Source: Bacillota bacterium (GTDB lineage Bacteria > Bacillota > DSM-12270 > Thermacetogeniales > Thermacetogeniaceae). From it: 49,989 nt of DNA. The position numbers and the translations under genes are program-made. The stretch is taken from the NCBI GenBank assembly GCA_013177945.1, contig JABLXW010000032.1, forward strand, positions 1 to 49,989, read 5' to 3'. The notes below the pieces were generated by a model. The model was not told the DNA's origin. It did no database searches and saw only the letters and a list, made by a program, of their open reading frames with translations. This document shows, piece by piece, positions 43,446-49,989 of this stretch; the first letter of the stretch is position 1, and each line of letters starts with the position of its first letter.

Positions 43446-44516
43446 TTAAATCCTCTCCCGCATTCTGAGATCGCAAACCGCCTGGAGGGCCGCAGCCTGG
43501 GCCTGGACCAGGGTTTCCGCCACACTTTTTGGAAACTCGCAGGCGCCGGCATGGTAGACACCTTCTCCTGCCTTCAGGGACCCGGCAGCGGCTGACGACC
43601 GGAGGAAGCCGTGGGGATCCCGTGCCAGTTGCAGGCTTTCCACAAGCCGGACCGTCTCCGGAAGGGGCTCCTGGGCCGCGGCAAGAACGACCAGATCTAC
43701 CTCCAGTTCCAGGGGAACACCCATCAGCGTATCCTCGGCGCGGATCAGCAGGCTGCCGTTTCCGGGAAACACCTTGGCCGGACGACCCCGCAGGTAGTGT
43801 ACCCGGTATCTTTCCATGGTTTCCCGCACAAACTCCTCATAGCCTTTTCCTGCAGCGCGTACATCCATATAGAAGACATAGCACTCTACATCAGGAAGAA
43901 GATCCTTAAGTTCCCGCGCCTGCTTCGCAGTATACATGCAGCAGATCTTCGAGCAGTAGGGCCGGCCCCGGACTCCCAGACCCGTCCTCATCCGCGAGCC
44001 CACGCACTGGAAAAATGCCACCTTTCGAGGGGGGGCTCCGGTTCCAGAGAGGCGGAACTCACCCGCAGCCCTGGCCTCCTTTAAGGCTCTTTCAAGGTCG
44101 AGACTGGTAAGAACACCCTGGTAACGCCCGTAGCCGTATTCGCTGCACTTTTCCGCCTGAAAATAGGCGGCACCGGTGGCCAGAATCAGCGCTTCCACCC
44201 TTTCCACGTAGCTCTTTCCGTCCCGCCCCAGGGTAACCACAAAGCCGCCCCCTGCCCTCTGGACGTCTTCCAGAGATGTATTGAGCCAGACGTCAACGCC
44301 GGGAGACCCGGCAATCTTTTCCCTTAAAGCACCCAGCAGGGCGGCGGCATCTTCCATATCGGGGTACAGCCGTCCCAGCTGGAGCAGCCGCCCCCCCAAC
44401 TCCCTTTCCCTTTCCACCAGCAAAACCGGATGGCCGCACCGCGAGACCCAGGCCGCCGCTTCCATTCCCGCGGCCCCCCCGCCGAGCACCAGAACCTTCT
44501 CCTTTTCCCCTGTCAC
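43446..44516 (-). CDS. HdrA-like FAD-binding subunit (short)
   Basis: The 356-residue protein starts VLVLGGGAAGMEAAAWVSRCGHPVLLVE (FAD Rossmann motif) and has LILATGAAYFQAE and the HdrA stretch FFQCVGSRMR...YCSKICCMYTAKQA, ending with HAGACEFPKSVAETLVQAQ. Archaeal HdrA is nearly twice as long: this form lacks the N-terminal domain and the extra ferredoxin clusters. GTG 44516 has GGGAG at 8 nt. It is placed centrally between two HdrBC pairs, which suggests it feeds both. Confidence 0.9.
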   Translation of the reverse strand: MTGEKEKVLVLGGGAAGMEAAAWVSRCGHPVLLVERERELGGRLLQLGRLYPDMEDAAALLGALREKIAGSPGVDVWLNTSLEDVQRAGGGFVVTLGRDGKSYVERVEALILATGAAYFQAEKCSEYGYGRYQGVLTSLDLERALKEARAAGEFRLSGTGAPPRKVAFFQCVGSRMRTGLGVRGRPYCSKICCMYTAKQARELKDLLPDVECYVFYMDVRAAGKGYEEFVRETMERYRVHYLRGRPAKVFPGNGSLLIRAEDTLMGVPLELEVDLVVLAAAQEPLPETVRLVESLQLARDPHGFLRSSAAAGSLKAGEGVYHAGACEFPKSVAETLVQAQAAALQAVCDLRMRERI

Positions 44517-44517
44517 G

Positions 44518-45447
44518 CTACTTTCTCCCTTCTTTCCGGATCACCACAGGAACCGTGTTCATCTCGAAGCCGAGCAGCTCCTCGGGAACGCCCAGCGTCC
44601 AGGCGATCAACTGCGAGAGATCGATGACCGGAAGGGCAAAATCCCCCATACCCCGCTCCTTCATCACCGCCTGGGAACGGTCAAGCTGAACGTTGCAGCC
44701 CGGGCAGACGGTGAGCAGCAGTTCAGCCCCTTCTTCCCGCGCCGACCGGATTTTACGGTAAGACTGGGCAAGGGCAAGCTCGTCGTGGGTAAACATTACT
44801 CCCACCGCCGCTCCACAACACTCCCTCCTGGCCTGGTAGAAAACAGGTTGACCGCCCAGCATTTCCACGATCTCTTCGATGAAAGTGGGATATTCGGGAT
44901 CATCGATCACACCGTACTTCTTGGCCAGGTAGTGACAACCGTAATGAACGCCGACGGGCAACCCCGCGAGGGAAAAGACCTGTTTCGCCCGGATCCGGTC
45001 GCGCAGCCGGTACCAGAGTTCTTGAAAGTGGTAAATTTTTGCCGTCCCCTTGTAGCAGCGGTTAATTAAACCCAGCACCTGGTCTACTTTCTGTCTGGCA
45101 TTCCGGTCGTGGTCCAGGATGTGCTTGAACTCCGTCATCCAGCCGTAACAGCCGTTGCAGTTTGTAAAGAGATCGAGCCCTTCCCCTTCGGCAATGCTCA
45201 GGTTTCTCGCCGCAGCCGCCAGGGAGGTTAAAGGCTCAAAGCCCTGGCAGGTCATCAGGTACCCCGTACAGCAGGTTTGCTCCCTGGATTCCACCAGTTC
45301 TATCCCGAGGATTTTTGTGATCTCCCTGATGGACTTCTCAAGGCCCGGATACTCCATGCTTCCGGTGCAACTGCGGAAGAAAAAGACCCTTTCAGAAAGC
45401 GGAATCTCTTCAACCTGCCTGTGGTTAATAAGGCCCCGTCCGGTCAT
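44518..45447 (-). CDS. HdrB-like heterodisulfide-reductase subunit, first copy
   Basis: The 309-residue protein has CCG motif 1 (RSCTGS, TCCTGYL, CNGC) and motif 2 (HYGCHYL, ECCGAAVG, CPGCNVQLD). It is diverged from the copy at 42010, most clearly in the first motif, CTG in place of the usual GC at its start and CCTG in place of CCG. It overlaps the hdrC stop by ATGA. Confidence 0.88.
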   Translation of the reverse strand: MTGRGLINHRQVEEIPLSERVFFFRSCTGSMEYPGLEKSIREITKILGIELVESREQTCCTGYLMTCQGFEPLTSLAAAARNLSIAEGEGLDLFTNCNGCYGWMTEFKHILDHDRNARQKVDQVLGLINRCYKGTAKIYHFQELWYRLRDRIRAKQVFSLAGLPVGVHYGCHYLAKKYGVIDDPEYPTFIEEIVEMLGGQPVFYQARRECCGAAVGVMFTHDELALAQSYRKIRSAREEGAELLLTVCPGCNVQLDRSQAVMKERGMGDFALPVIDLSQLIAWTLGVPEELLGFEMNTVPVVIRKEGRK

Positions 45448-46031
45448 CCGGCAGTTCTTCCCTTCGCATAGGCAAGTTCAAGGGGGCGATCTTCCCTGGC
45501 ATCCAGGCCGGAGATCCATTCCTTCGCTCCGGTGGCCTCAAAGATCACCCGCAGTTCCTCGAGAGCCTTTTCCTCCAGGACGAGGGGCGGGAGGTCGAGC
45601 TTTTCCCTGCCCTCCCTGATCCGCTCCATCCTTTTTTCTCCCGGTACAAAGCTCAATCCATACTGGTAAAGTCTCTCTGCAAAACGTTTGAAACCCGCCG
45701 CATACCTGGCTCCGTAACCCCTTGCCAGAGCCTGAAAGCGCAGGGCGAGAATGAGCATCGCAGGATCCACATCATGGGGGCAGGAAACATAGCATGTCTT
45801 GCACCAGAAGCACTGCCAGATTTCCTCGCCGGAAAGAAGCCGGGCCGCGTTTCCGAAAAGAACGTCGCGGATAATCCGGCGTGAATTGTACGTTTCTGTA
45901 AGGGCGGCCGCAGGACAGCCTCCCACACACTTGCCACAGGCCATGCATTTTTCCAAATCCTTGACGAGCCCGGTCGCTTCCAGTTTTTCATAAAAATCTG
46001 AAATCCACTCTTGACCCCGTTCCTTCTGCAC
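45444..46031 (-). CDS. HdrC-like iron-sulfur subunit, first copy
   Basis: The 195-residue protein has CMACGKCVGGCP (about 29) and CFWCKTCYVSCP (about 71). GTG 46031 with AAGGAG is the start. It is the first of the five Hdr genes and follows the CoA-transferase pair by about 75 bp in the same operon. Confidence 0.88.
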   Translation of the reverse strand: MQKERGQEWISDFYEKLEATGLVKDLEKCMACGKCVGGCPAAALTETYNSRRIIRDVLFGNAARLLSGEEIWQCFWCKTCYVSCPHDVDPAMLILALRFQALARGYGARYAAGFKRFAERLYQYGLSFVPGEKRMERIREGREKLDLPPLVLEEKALEELRVIFEATGAKEWISGLDAREDRPLELAYAKGRTAG

Positions 46032-46105
46032 GCAGATCGTCTCCTTGAGTTGGGGATTAAACCAGGGGAGAAGGGACCTCCACCCCGGAGGCCCCGCTCA
46101 TCTTG

Positions 46106-46771
46106 TTAAACCTGGTACTCTTTCAAGTCCGCGGCAACGGTAAAACTGGCTTCGGTGATGGCACGGATATCGTCGACGGTGAGACCGGGCCAGATTTCTT
46201 TGAGCACGTAACCTTTGTCGGTCAGCTCAAAGACCGCCTTTTCGGTAATCACCATGTGGGCGCACCTGGGCGCAGTAATGGGGTACTTGCACTTCTTAAC
46301 AAGCTTGGGGGCGCCTTTTGCGGTATGGGTCATGGCAATGATGACCTTTTTTGCCATGAACATCAGGTCCATACCCCCGCCCATTCCCGGCTGGTACTTG
46401 TTGGCCCCGGGATAAATGGGGAGCGCCCAGTTGGCCGCATTCCCCTCTTCATCCACCTCCAGACAGCCGAGGATGGTGACATCCACGTGCCCGCCCCGGA
46501 TTAACTGGAAGGAATAGCTCAGGTCGAAAATGGACATACCGGGCAGCCTGGTAATGGGGCCGGCACCGGCATTGGCCAATCCGCAGTCGGCTTCCTCGTA
46601 GGTGGGAGTTCCTCCAAACCCCAAACCCCCGTTTTCGGTTTGAAGCCAGACGTGGACGCCCTCGGGAATAAAATCAGCGACACCCAGCGGCATTCCAAAG
46701 CCGAGATTCACAACCATTCCGTCGCGCAATTCCTTCGCGGCACGGCGGCAAATAATTTCACGCTCATCCAT
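46106..46771 (-). CDS. acetoacetate/3-oxoacid-type CoA-transferase beta subunit
   Basis: The 221-residue protein has VVNLGFGMPLGVADFIPEG and TENGGLGFGG. The Glu of TENG is the catalytic residue that forms the thioester with CoA in AtoA/ScoB. GGAMD-like GGGMDLMFMAKKVIIAMTH follows, as in the family. ATG 46771 with GAAGGAGG. Unlike the pair at 38968-40502 this subunit keeps its catalytic Glu, so it should be a true CoA-transferase. Confidence 0.9.
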   Translation of the reverse strand: MDEREIICRRAAKELRDGMVVNLGFGMPLGVADFIPEGVHVWLQTENGGLGFGGTPTYEEADCGLANAGAGPITRLPGMSIFDLSYSFQLIRGGHVDVTILGCLEVDEEGNAANWALPIYPGANKYQPGMGGGMDLMFMAKKVIIAMTHTAKGAPKLVKKCKYPITAPRCAHMVITEKAVFELTDKGYVLKEIWPGLTVDDIRAITEASFTVAADLKEYQV

Positions 46772-46819
46772 CAGGTTTAACCTCCTTCATGCCAGTTTCT
46801 AAAGAAAGATGCCCGGTGC

Positions 46820-47539
46820 TCAGCCTGCTGCCCGGAGCCGCTTTCTTTCCTTCCAAAGGTCACGGTAGATCCGCTGTTCTTCCTCAAAGGTATAGCCCTG
46901 GACAAGGACATCAACCAGCGGGGCAACGATGTGGATCAGGTCGGGGTCGATTTCATCTACGAATTCATTAACTTCACAGACCACATAATCTGCCGCAAAG
47001 GCCATAATCGGATTTGTATTCCTCTGAAGATAGCGGCACCTGACATTTCCGAACCGGTCGGCCTGGTACCCCTTCAGGAAAGCAATGTCGGCCCTTAATG
47101 GCTTCTCGATCAGGTAATCCTTCCCGTCGATGGTCACCTTCTGCTTTCCTTCTTCCACCAGTGTTCCTATTCCCACCGGCGTGAGGACACCACCCAGGCC
47201 GCTTCCCCCCGCCCGGATCTTCTCAATCCAGGTTCCCATGGGGTAGAATTCGACTTCCAGCTTTCCTTCTTTATAAGCATTGAGGTGCTCAGGGGCAACG
47301 CCGACGTGGCTCGTGATGTATTTCTTGATCTTTCCCTGGGCGAAAAGGTACGCCGTACCAAAGCCGCCTCCGACCATGGACCCGCAGGTGTTGATCAGGG
47401 TCAGATCCTTGACATCGATCTCGCGGAGTTTTTCCACGATCTTGAGGGGAATTCCCACGTCCAGAAAACCACCGATCATGATCGTCATTCCATCTCGAAG
47501 CCGTGCTACCGCTTCCTCCAGCGTGCCAACCTTACCCAT
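46820..47539 (-). CDS. acetoacetate/3-oxoacid-type CoA-transferase alpha subunit
   Basis: The 239-residue AtoD/ScoA-like protein has TIMIGGFLDVGIPLKIVEKL, the GGSGLGGVLTPVGIGTLVEEGK oxyanion region, and YLIEKPLRADIAFLKGYQADRFGN. ATG 47539 is chosen over the two upstream starts for its spacing from AGGTGG. It is the first gene of the long operon and moves CoA onto the incoming acid from acetyl- or succinyl-CoA (inference). Confidence 0.9.
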   Translation of the reverse strand: MGKVGTLEEAVARLRDGMTIMIGGFLDVGIPLKIVEKLREIDVKDLTLINTCGSMVGGGFGTAYLFAQGKIKKYITSHVGVAPEHLNAYKEGKLEVEFYPMGTWIEKIRAGGSGLGGVLTPVGIGTLVEEGKQKVTIDGKDYLIEKPLRADIAFLKGYQADRFGNVRCRYLQRNTNPIMAFAADYVVCEVNEFVDEIDPDLIHIVAPLVDVLVQGYTFEEEQRIYRDLWKERKRLRAAG

Positions 47540-47670
47540 CCACATACCCACCTTTCTAAAGAAAATTGAGAAAAAACCTTATGGATAAAACCGGCCGACC
47601 TCCCTTTGGACATCCCTCCCATTTAAGCGATTTTTGATCAAAACTTCACATTTTCCGCCGGATCTGAATT

Positions 47671-47687
47671 CGCAAAGAGCATGCCAG
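47671..47687 (-). promoter_or_regulatory. sigma-54 (-24/-12) promoter of the CoA-transferase/Hdr operon
   Basis: On the minus strand, CTGGCAT-GCTCT-TTGCG matches TGGCAY-N5-TTGC. The predicted start is near 47660, leaving a leader of about 120 nt. The dyads at 47818-47857 lie 130-190 bp upstream, the normal distance for a sigma-54 activator. Confidence 0.65.
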
Positions 47688-47751
47688 AAAAGAAAAAGCC
47701 CGAAAACAGGCTTTTTGCCGGGTTAACAGGAGGTATTTTTGTCAACGTCCT

Positions 47752-47857
47752 GACACCCAGGTGTCGAAAAACAGACATCGTTCAAGATCTCTCTTTCACT
47801 ATTCCGGATAGTGAAGATTGTGTATTCTTTCACAATCCCTTGTGCAGGAATGCACAA
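47752..47857. promoter_or_regulatory. cluster of dyad operators between divergent sigma-54 promoters
   Basis: Two identical-type dyads TTGTG-N8-CACAA lie at 47818-47835 and 47840-47857, exactly 22 bp apart. Also present are TTCACTAT-TCCGG-ATAGTGAA (47795-47815) and GACACC-CA-GGTGTC (47752-47765). The TGT-N10-ACA core matches the NifA-type enhancer form; it also contains the TGTG-N8-CACA core used by Crp/Fnr proteins. Confidence 0.65.
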
Positions 47858-47896
47858 ACGGCTCCGGTCGGGACCTGGGCGCAAGGCGGCTTTCTA

Positions 47897-47913
47897 TTGG
47901 CATGTTTTTTGCA
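47897..47913 (+). promoter_or_regulatory. divergent sigma-54 promoter
   Basis: TTGGCAT-GTTTT-TTGCA on the plus strand is an excellent match. The start would be near 47924, directly at the structured RNA at 47924-48002. No plus-strand gene follows. Confidence 0.55.
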
Positions 47914-47921
47914 TATAGATT

Positions 47922-49118
47922 TCAATGAAATGAAAAAGGCATAGGCCCTTGCAACTTGAAAAAGTTGCCCTCTCCCCCCGGGGCTCTATGCCTTTTCATT
48001 TTTGTTTTCGCGACCACAGGAGCCAGAAACCACTCAGTAGGCCGCGAAAAAAGGTGTTCGTTCCCAAGGTAAACACGATGCAAACCGGCAGCCCGGGCCG
48101 CCTCCCCGGCCTGCCGGGCATGGCGCGCTGAAGTCGGAGGCAGGTCCCCCAGGTGAAACTGGGGGGCAAAACCAAGCAAAAAGTAAGGAATCCGGGGATC
48201 GCAACCGGCAATAAACCTTGCAATCCGGTAAACCTCATCTGCATCCACATACCCGGGCACCAGAAGGGTGCTGGCGACAAGAAGCGGCGGTTCGGGACGC
48301 TCCGGAAAATAGGATGCCGCCAGGCGAAAGTTCTCCAGGGTCCGCCGATTTCCGACACCTGTCAGCGCCAGGTGCAGGTAAGGATCCCATGCCTTGAGAT
48401 CGAATTTAACACACCCCCCGGAAGCAAGAGAGAGCCTGACAGCCTGCTCTAAAAGCCGGGGGTGCATTGCTCCGTTTGTCTCCCAGCAGACGCGAACCCC
48501 CTTTGCCGCGAGGCGCCGGCCGGCGGCCAGGGCATGGGGCATCTGCGAGCTGGGGTCTCCCCCGAAAAAGCAGATACATGCCGTTTCCGTATCGGCAACC
48601 CGGGCAAGTTCCGCCGCACTGGTGGTGCTCCGCTGCCCCTTCATCTTCCGGTAATGCCAGTTCTGGCAGAACAGGCAGTTGAAGGAGCAGCTTCCATAAA
48701 AAACGGCAAGGTTCTTGCGTCCTGAACCGTTCCGCTCGGGACAAACCAGACCCGCCACGCAGTTTGTTGGAATCGGGTCAAAGTACCATTGCAGCAGGCC
48801 CCGTCCCGGAATCCCCGCGTGGACAACCAGCTTTCCGCCCTGATTTTCCCGCAAACCGCAGTAACCCTGTTCCCCCTCCGGGATGAGGCACTCGTGGAAG
48901 CACAGGGTGCACCTGATTCCCGGGGTTCCTCGAGGAGCTTCTCCAGGAAGCCCGTATCCTTCCCGGGCGAGCCGGTGGGCGGCTGCCACATATGGCCATG
49001 CTTCTCCCGGGAACCTCTTCAGGCACACCGGACAAACCTGCAAGGCGCGGGCCAGCAAAGGCACCTGGCGGCGGCAGACAAGGCACTGACCCCCGTAAAG
49101 AAAAGCCGCGTCAAACAT
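47922..49118 (-). CDS. radical SAM protein, AmmeMemoRadiSam/PflA-activase-like
   Basis: The 398-residue protein has the cluster motif CSFNCLFC (about 145), GGDPSSQMP, CWETNGAM and VKFDLKAWDPYLH, typical of COG1313/AmrS-type proteins. Two Cys pairs come earlier: a zinc-ribbon-like CLVCRRQ...CPVC (12-35) and CTLCFHECLIPEGEQGYCGLREN (about 70-92). GGGAGG lies before ATG 49118. The last 30 or so residues (after LGNEHLFS) look unrelated to the family and overlap the hairpin at 47924-48002. Confidence 0.88.
   Translation of the reverse strand: MFDAAFLYGGQCLVCRRQVPLLARALQVCPVCLKRFPGEAWPYVAAAHRLAREGYGLPGEAPRGTPGIRCTLCFHECLIPEGEQGYCGLRENQGGKLVVHAGIPGRGLLQWYFDPIPTNCVAGLVCPERNGSGRKNLAVFYGSCSFNCLFCQNWHYRKMKGQRSTTSAAELARVADTETACICFFGGDPSSQMPHALAAGRRLAAKGVRVCWETNGAMHPRLLEQAVRLSLASGGCVKFDLKAWDPYLHLALTGVGNRRTLENFRLAASYFPERPEPPLLVASTLLVPGYVDADEVYRIARFIAGCDPRIPYFLLGFAPQFHLGDLPPTSARHARQAGEAARAAGLHRVYLGNEHLFSRPTEWFLAPVVAKTKMKRHRAPGGEGNFFKLQGPMPFSFH
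47924..48002 (+). ncRNA. candidate small structured RNA or terminator hairpin
   Basis: The outer stem ATGAAAAAGGCATAG/CTATGCCTTTTCAT (one bulge) plus GCCC/GGGC encloses a perfect GCAACTT-GAAA-AAGTTGC hairpin and is followed by ATTTTTGTTTT. The whole unit is about 80 nt and begins where the sigma-54 promoter would start transcription. On the other strand it overlaps the end of the radical SAM gene, for which it could instead be the terminator. Confidence 0.45.
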
Positions 49119-49134
49119 TTCCCTCCCCCCTTGG

Positions 49135-49392
49135 CTAAAATTTCTCTTTTTTCTCAGAAAAATCCTTGTTGCTGCCGATCGGGAAGCAGAATCTAGTACG
49201 CATACCCTCCCGAGAGCAGGCTTCCTGAAAAGGGCAGTTACCAGAGCAGCTGCAGTGATGACGACACTTGCGGCAACCAGGATGATCTCTGCATTCCTGG
49301 TGCAAAAGCCCCAAAAAATTTCTGAAAGTCAATTTGTCCAGAAGGAATTTTTCCCATGGGGTAGAATTATAAAACAGTGAAAAGTATAACAA
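49135..49392 (-). CDS. small Cys-rich hypothetical protein
   Basis: This is an 85-codon frame, TTG start, with a Cys/His-rich centre (HQECRDHPGCRKC, HHCSCSGNCPFQEAC). Such spacing suggests zinc or cluster binding. The start is doubtful and a shorter form from a downstream TTG is possible. I recognise no family. Confidence 0.45.
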   Translation of the reverse strand: MLYFSLFYNSTPWEKFLLDKLTFRNFLGLLHQECRDHPGCRKCRHHCSCSGNCPFQEACSREGMRTRFCFPIGSNKDFSEKKEKF

Positions 49393-49399
49393 ACACTTA

Positions 49400-49552
49400 A
49401 ATATTTATCTCCGAGTCCCCGTTCTAAAGCGCCAGCCATGAACGGCGGACCGATAGGGTAAATCGGGAAACTGATTTGCCTCCCAGTGCGGAAAGGAGAA
49501 AATATATATGATTGTACAGCCGGGTCTTGTGCATCCTTTCTGCATTGGCCCG
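49400..49552 (+). ncRNA. possible structured leader RNA with mini-ORF and terminator
   Basis: Three short stems are visible: CCGTTC/GAACGG (49420s-49440s), CCGAT/ATCGG and ACTG/CAGT. Then comes AAAGGAG with a 17-codon ORF from ATG 49508 (MIVQPGLVHPFCIGPAF) whose end overlaps an intrinsic terminator (AGCCGGG/CCCGGCT then TTTTT, 49519-49551). I do not recognise a known riboswitch class. Confidence 0.35.
49519..49552 (+). terminator. plus-strand intrinsic terminator
   Basis: A 7-bp AGCCGGG/CCCGGCT stem with a 20-nt loop, followed by TTTTTAG. Confidence 0.65.
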
Positions 49553-49799
49553 GCTTTTTAGGTTGTTCATAGCCCTTGCTGCTCCGAGCCTGCCCACCTA
49601 AGACACCGGCTACGGCGGCAGGGCGCAGCCTTTTCTGTGATGTTTGACGTGCAGATTGCCGATATCGGTTCTGCAGAGGGGGCCTTTAGATCACATGCGA
49701 GGGAGATTCAGGGGCCTGAAAGCGGGCCTTGCCTGCACCCCTCAAGACAATTCGATGAACGCGGTTTATGGCAGCTGTTCCGGCGGTAATGAACTTTTT
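49553..49799. other. noncoding stretch
   Basis: GC-rich sequence with a CCGATATCGG palindrome near 49660 and no convincing gene on either strand. Confidence 0.5.
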
Positions 49800-49815
49800 C
49801 GGCACGAATTTTGCA
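49800..49815 (+). promoter_or_regulatory. possible sigma-54 promoter
   Basis: CGGCAC-GAATT-TTGCA keeps the essential GG-N10-GC core; the first base differs from TGGCAC. It points to the frame starting near 49859. Confidence 0.4.
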
Positions 49816-49858
49816 TGGAGTTTTCCTGCAAAAGCGAGGGATAGCCAGGAGAATAAAT

Positions 49859-49989
49859 TTTGGCGGCAGGCAGCTCGCCTGTTCCTGGGGGCCGCCCGAC
49901 CCCAGTTCCGGTGGTTTGTCATTACACCTCTGCCGAGCAAAAAACCGGCGGGCCGCCTGCCGCTTTTCTCTTCCAGTTTCCAAGAGATG
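49859..49989 (+). CDS. possible partial ORF running off right edge
   Basis: AGGAG-N8-TTG opens a frame (AAGSSPVPGGRPTPVPVVCHYTS) that stays open to the end of the window, about 43 codons. Composition is Pro/Gly-rich and no family is recognised. Supported only by its start signal and the sigma-54-like promoter before it. Confidence 0.25.

Noticed and set aside
44281-45069. 262-codon plus-strand frame
   Set aside because: Lies fully opposite the hdrA/hdrB genes, has no family motif and low-complexity composition; a shadow of GC-rich coding DNA.
47681-47944. 87-codon plus-strand frame across the intergenic region
   Set aside because: Overlaps the dyad cluster and both sigma-54 promoters, and shows no homology features or good ribosome-binding site.
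1-49989. CRISPR arrays, tRNA and rRNA genes
   Set aside because: No regularly spaced repeats, cloverleaf-like sequences or conserved rRNA segments were found by eye on either strand.

Overview
The window looks like chromosomal DNA from an anaerobic, Gram-positive Clostridia-type bacterium (Peptococcaceae/Moorella-like). The grounds are strong AGGAGG ribosome-binding sites with frequent GTG/TTG starts, a tungsten/molybdenum aldehyde:ferredoxin oxidoreductase, heterodisulfide-reductase-type HdrA/B/C proteins, sigma-54 control and IS21/IS1182-type elements. The assignment is inferred from gene content and cannot be proved from this window. Almost every genuine gene is on the minus strand, so the operons below read from high to low coordinates.

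Region 1 (15.6 to 0.6 kb) is one long minus-strand gene run. It holds a 2-hydroxyacid dehydrogenase, a DRE-TIM aldolase/synthase, an M24 peptidase-fold enzyme, a MoaD/ThiS-like protein ending in GlyGly, a zinc alcohol dehydrogenase, a nitroreductase, an SDR, an aldehyde:ferredoxin oxidoreductase with its own polyferredoxin, a frameshifted amidohydrolase, a second M24 enzyme and a ribose-type ABC importer. It ends in a clear terminator at 611-652. An Fsr-like MFS exporter then runs off the left edge.

Region 2 (15.8 to 25.3 kb) is a scarred, duplicated zone. It holds a decayed IS21 element, a Gfo/Idh oxidoreductase, the 3' end of a group II intron abutting a truncated second copy of the first M24 gene, a cupin, two tandem adenine-deaminase-like genes, a 0.35-kb segment stitched together from two places in Region 1, and a 924-bp internally deleted IS1182-type element with a CTAG target duplication. 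The intergenic leader in front of the Region 1 operon is repeated in front of the deaminase operon, so the two operons may be co-regulated.

Region 3 (25.3 to 34.7 kb) carries an EamA exporter, a PucR-type regulator, and an ABC importer with two different permeases, a lipoprotein and an ATPase. Interspersed are an SDR, a tautomerase-like protein and a RidA protein. The transported substrate cannot be read from the sequence.

Region 4 (35 to 49 kb) appears by eye to be more GC-rich. An enoyl-CoA hydratase/isomerase, a divergent CoaD paralogue and a sigma-54 activator (CBS-CBS-PAS-AAA-Fis) are followed, upstream on the minus strand, by one long operon: an acetoacetate-type CoA-transferase pair, an hdrC-hdrB-hdrA-hdrC-hdrB set, an MFS transporter and a GctAB/IpdAB-like CoA-transferase-fold pair. 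The operon is preceded by a sigma-54 promoter and two tandem TTGTG-N8-CACAA dyads spaced exactly 22 bp apart. The alpha subunit of the last pair has an in-frame TGA followed by a hairpin that fits a bacterial SECIS, so it is a candidate selenoprotein of a kind I do not recognise as described. A second, divergent sigma-54 promoter leads straight into a short, strongly structured RNA. A radical SAM protein, a small Cys-rich ORF and further unassigned RNA/promoter signals fill the right edge.

No tRNA, rRNA or CRISPR array was seen.
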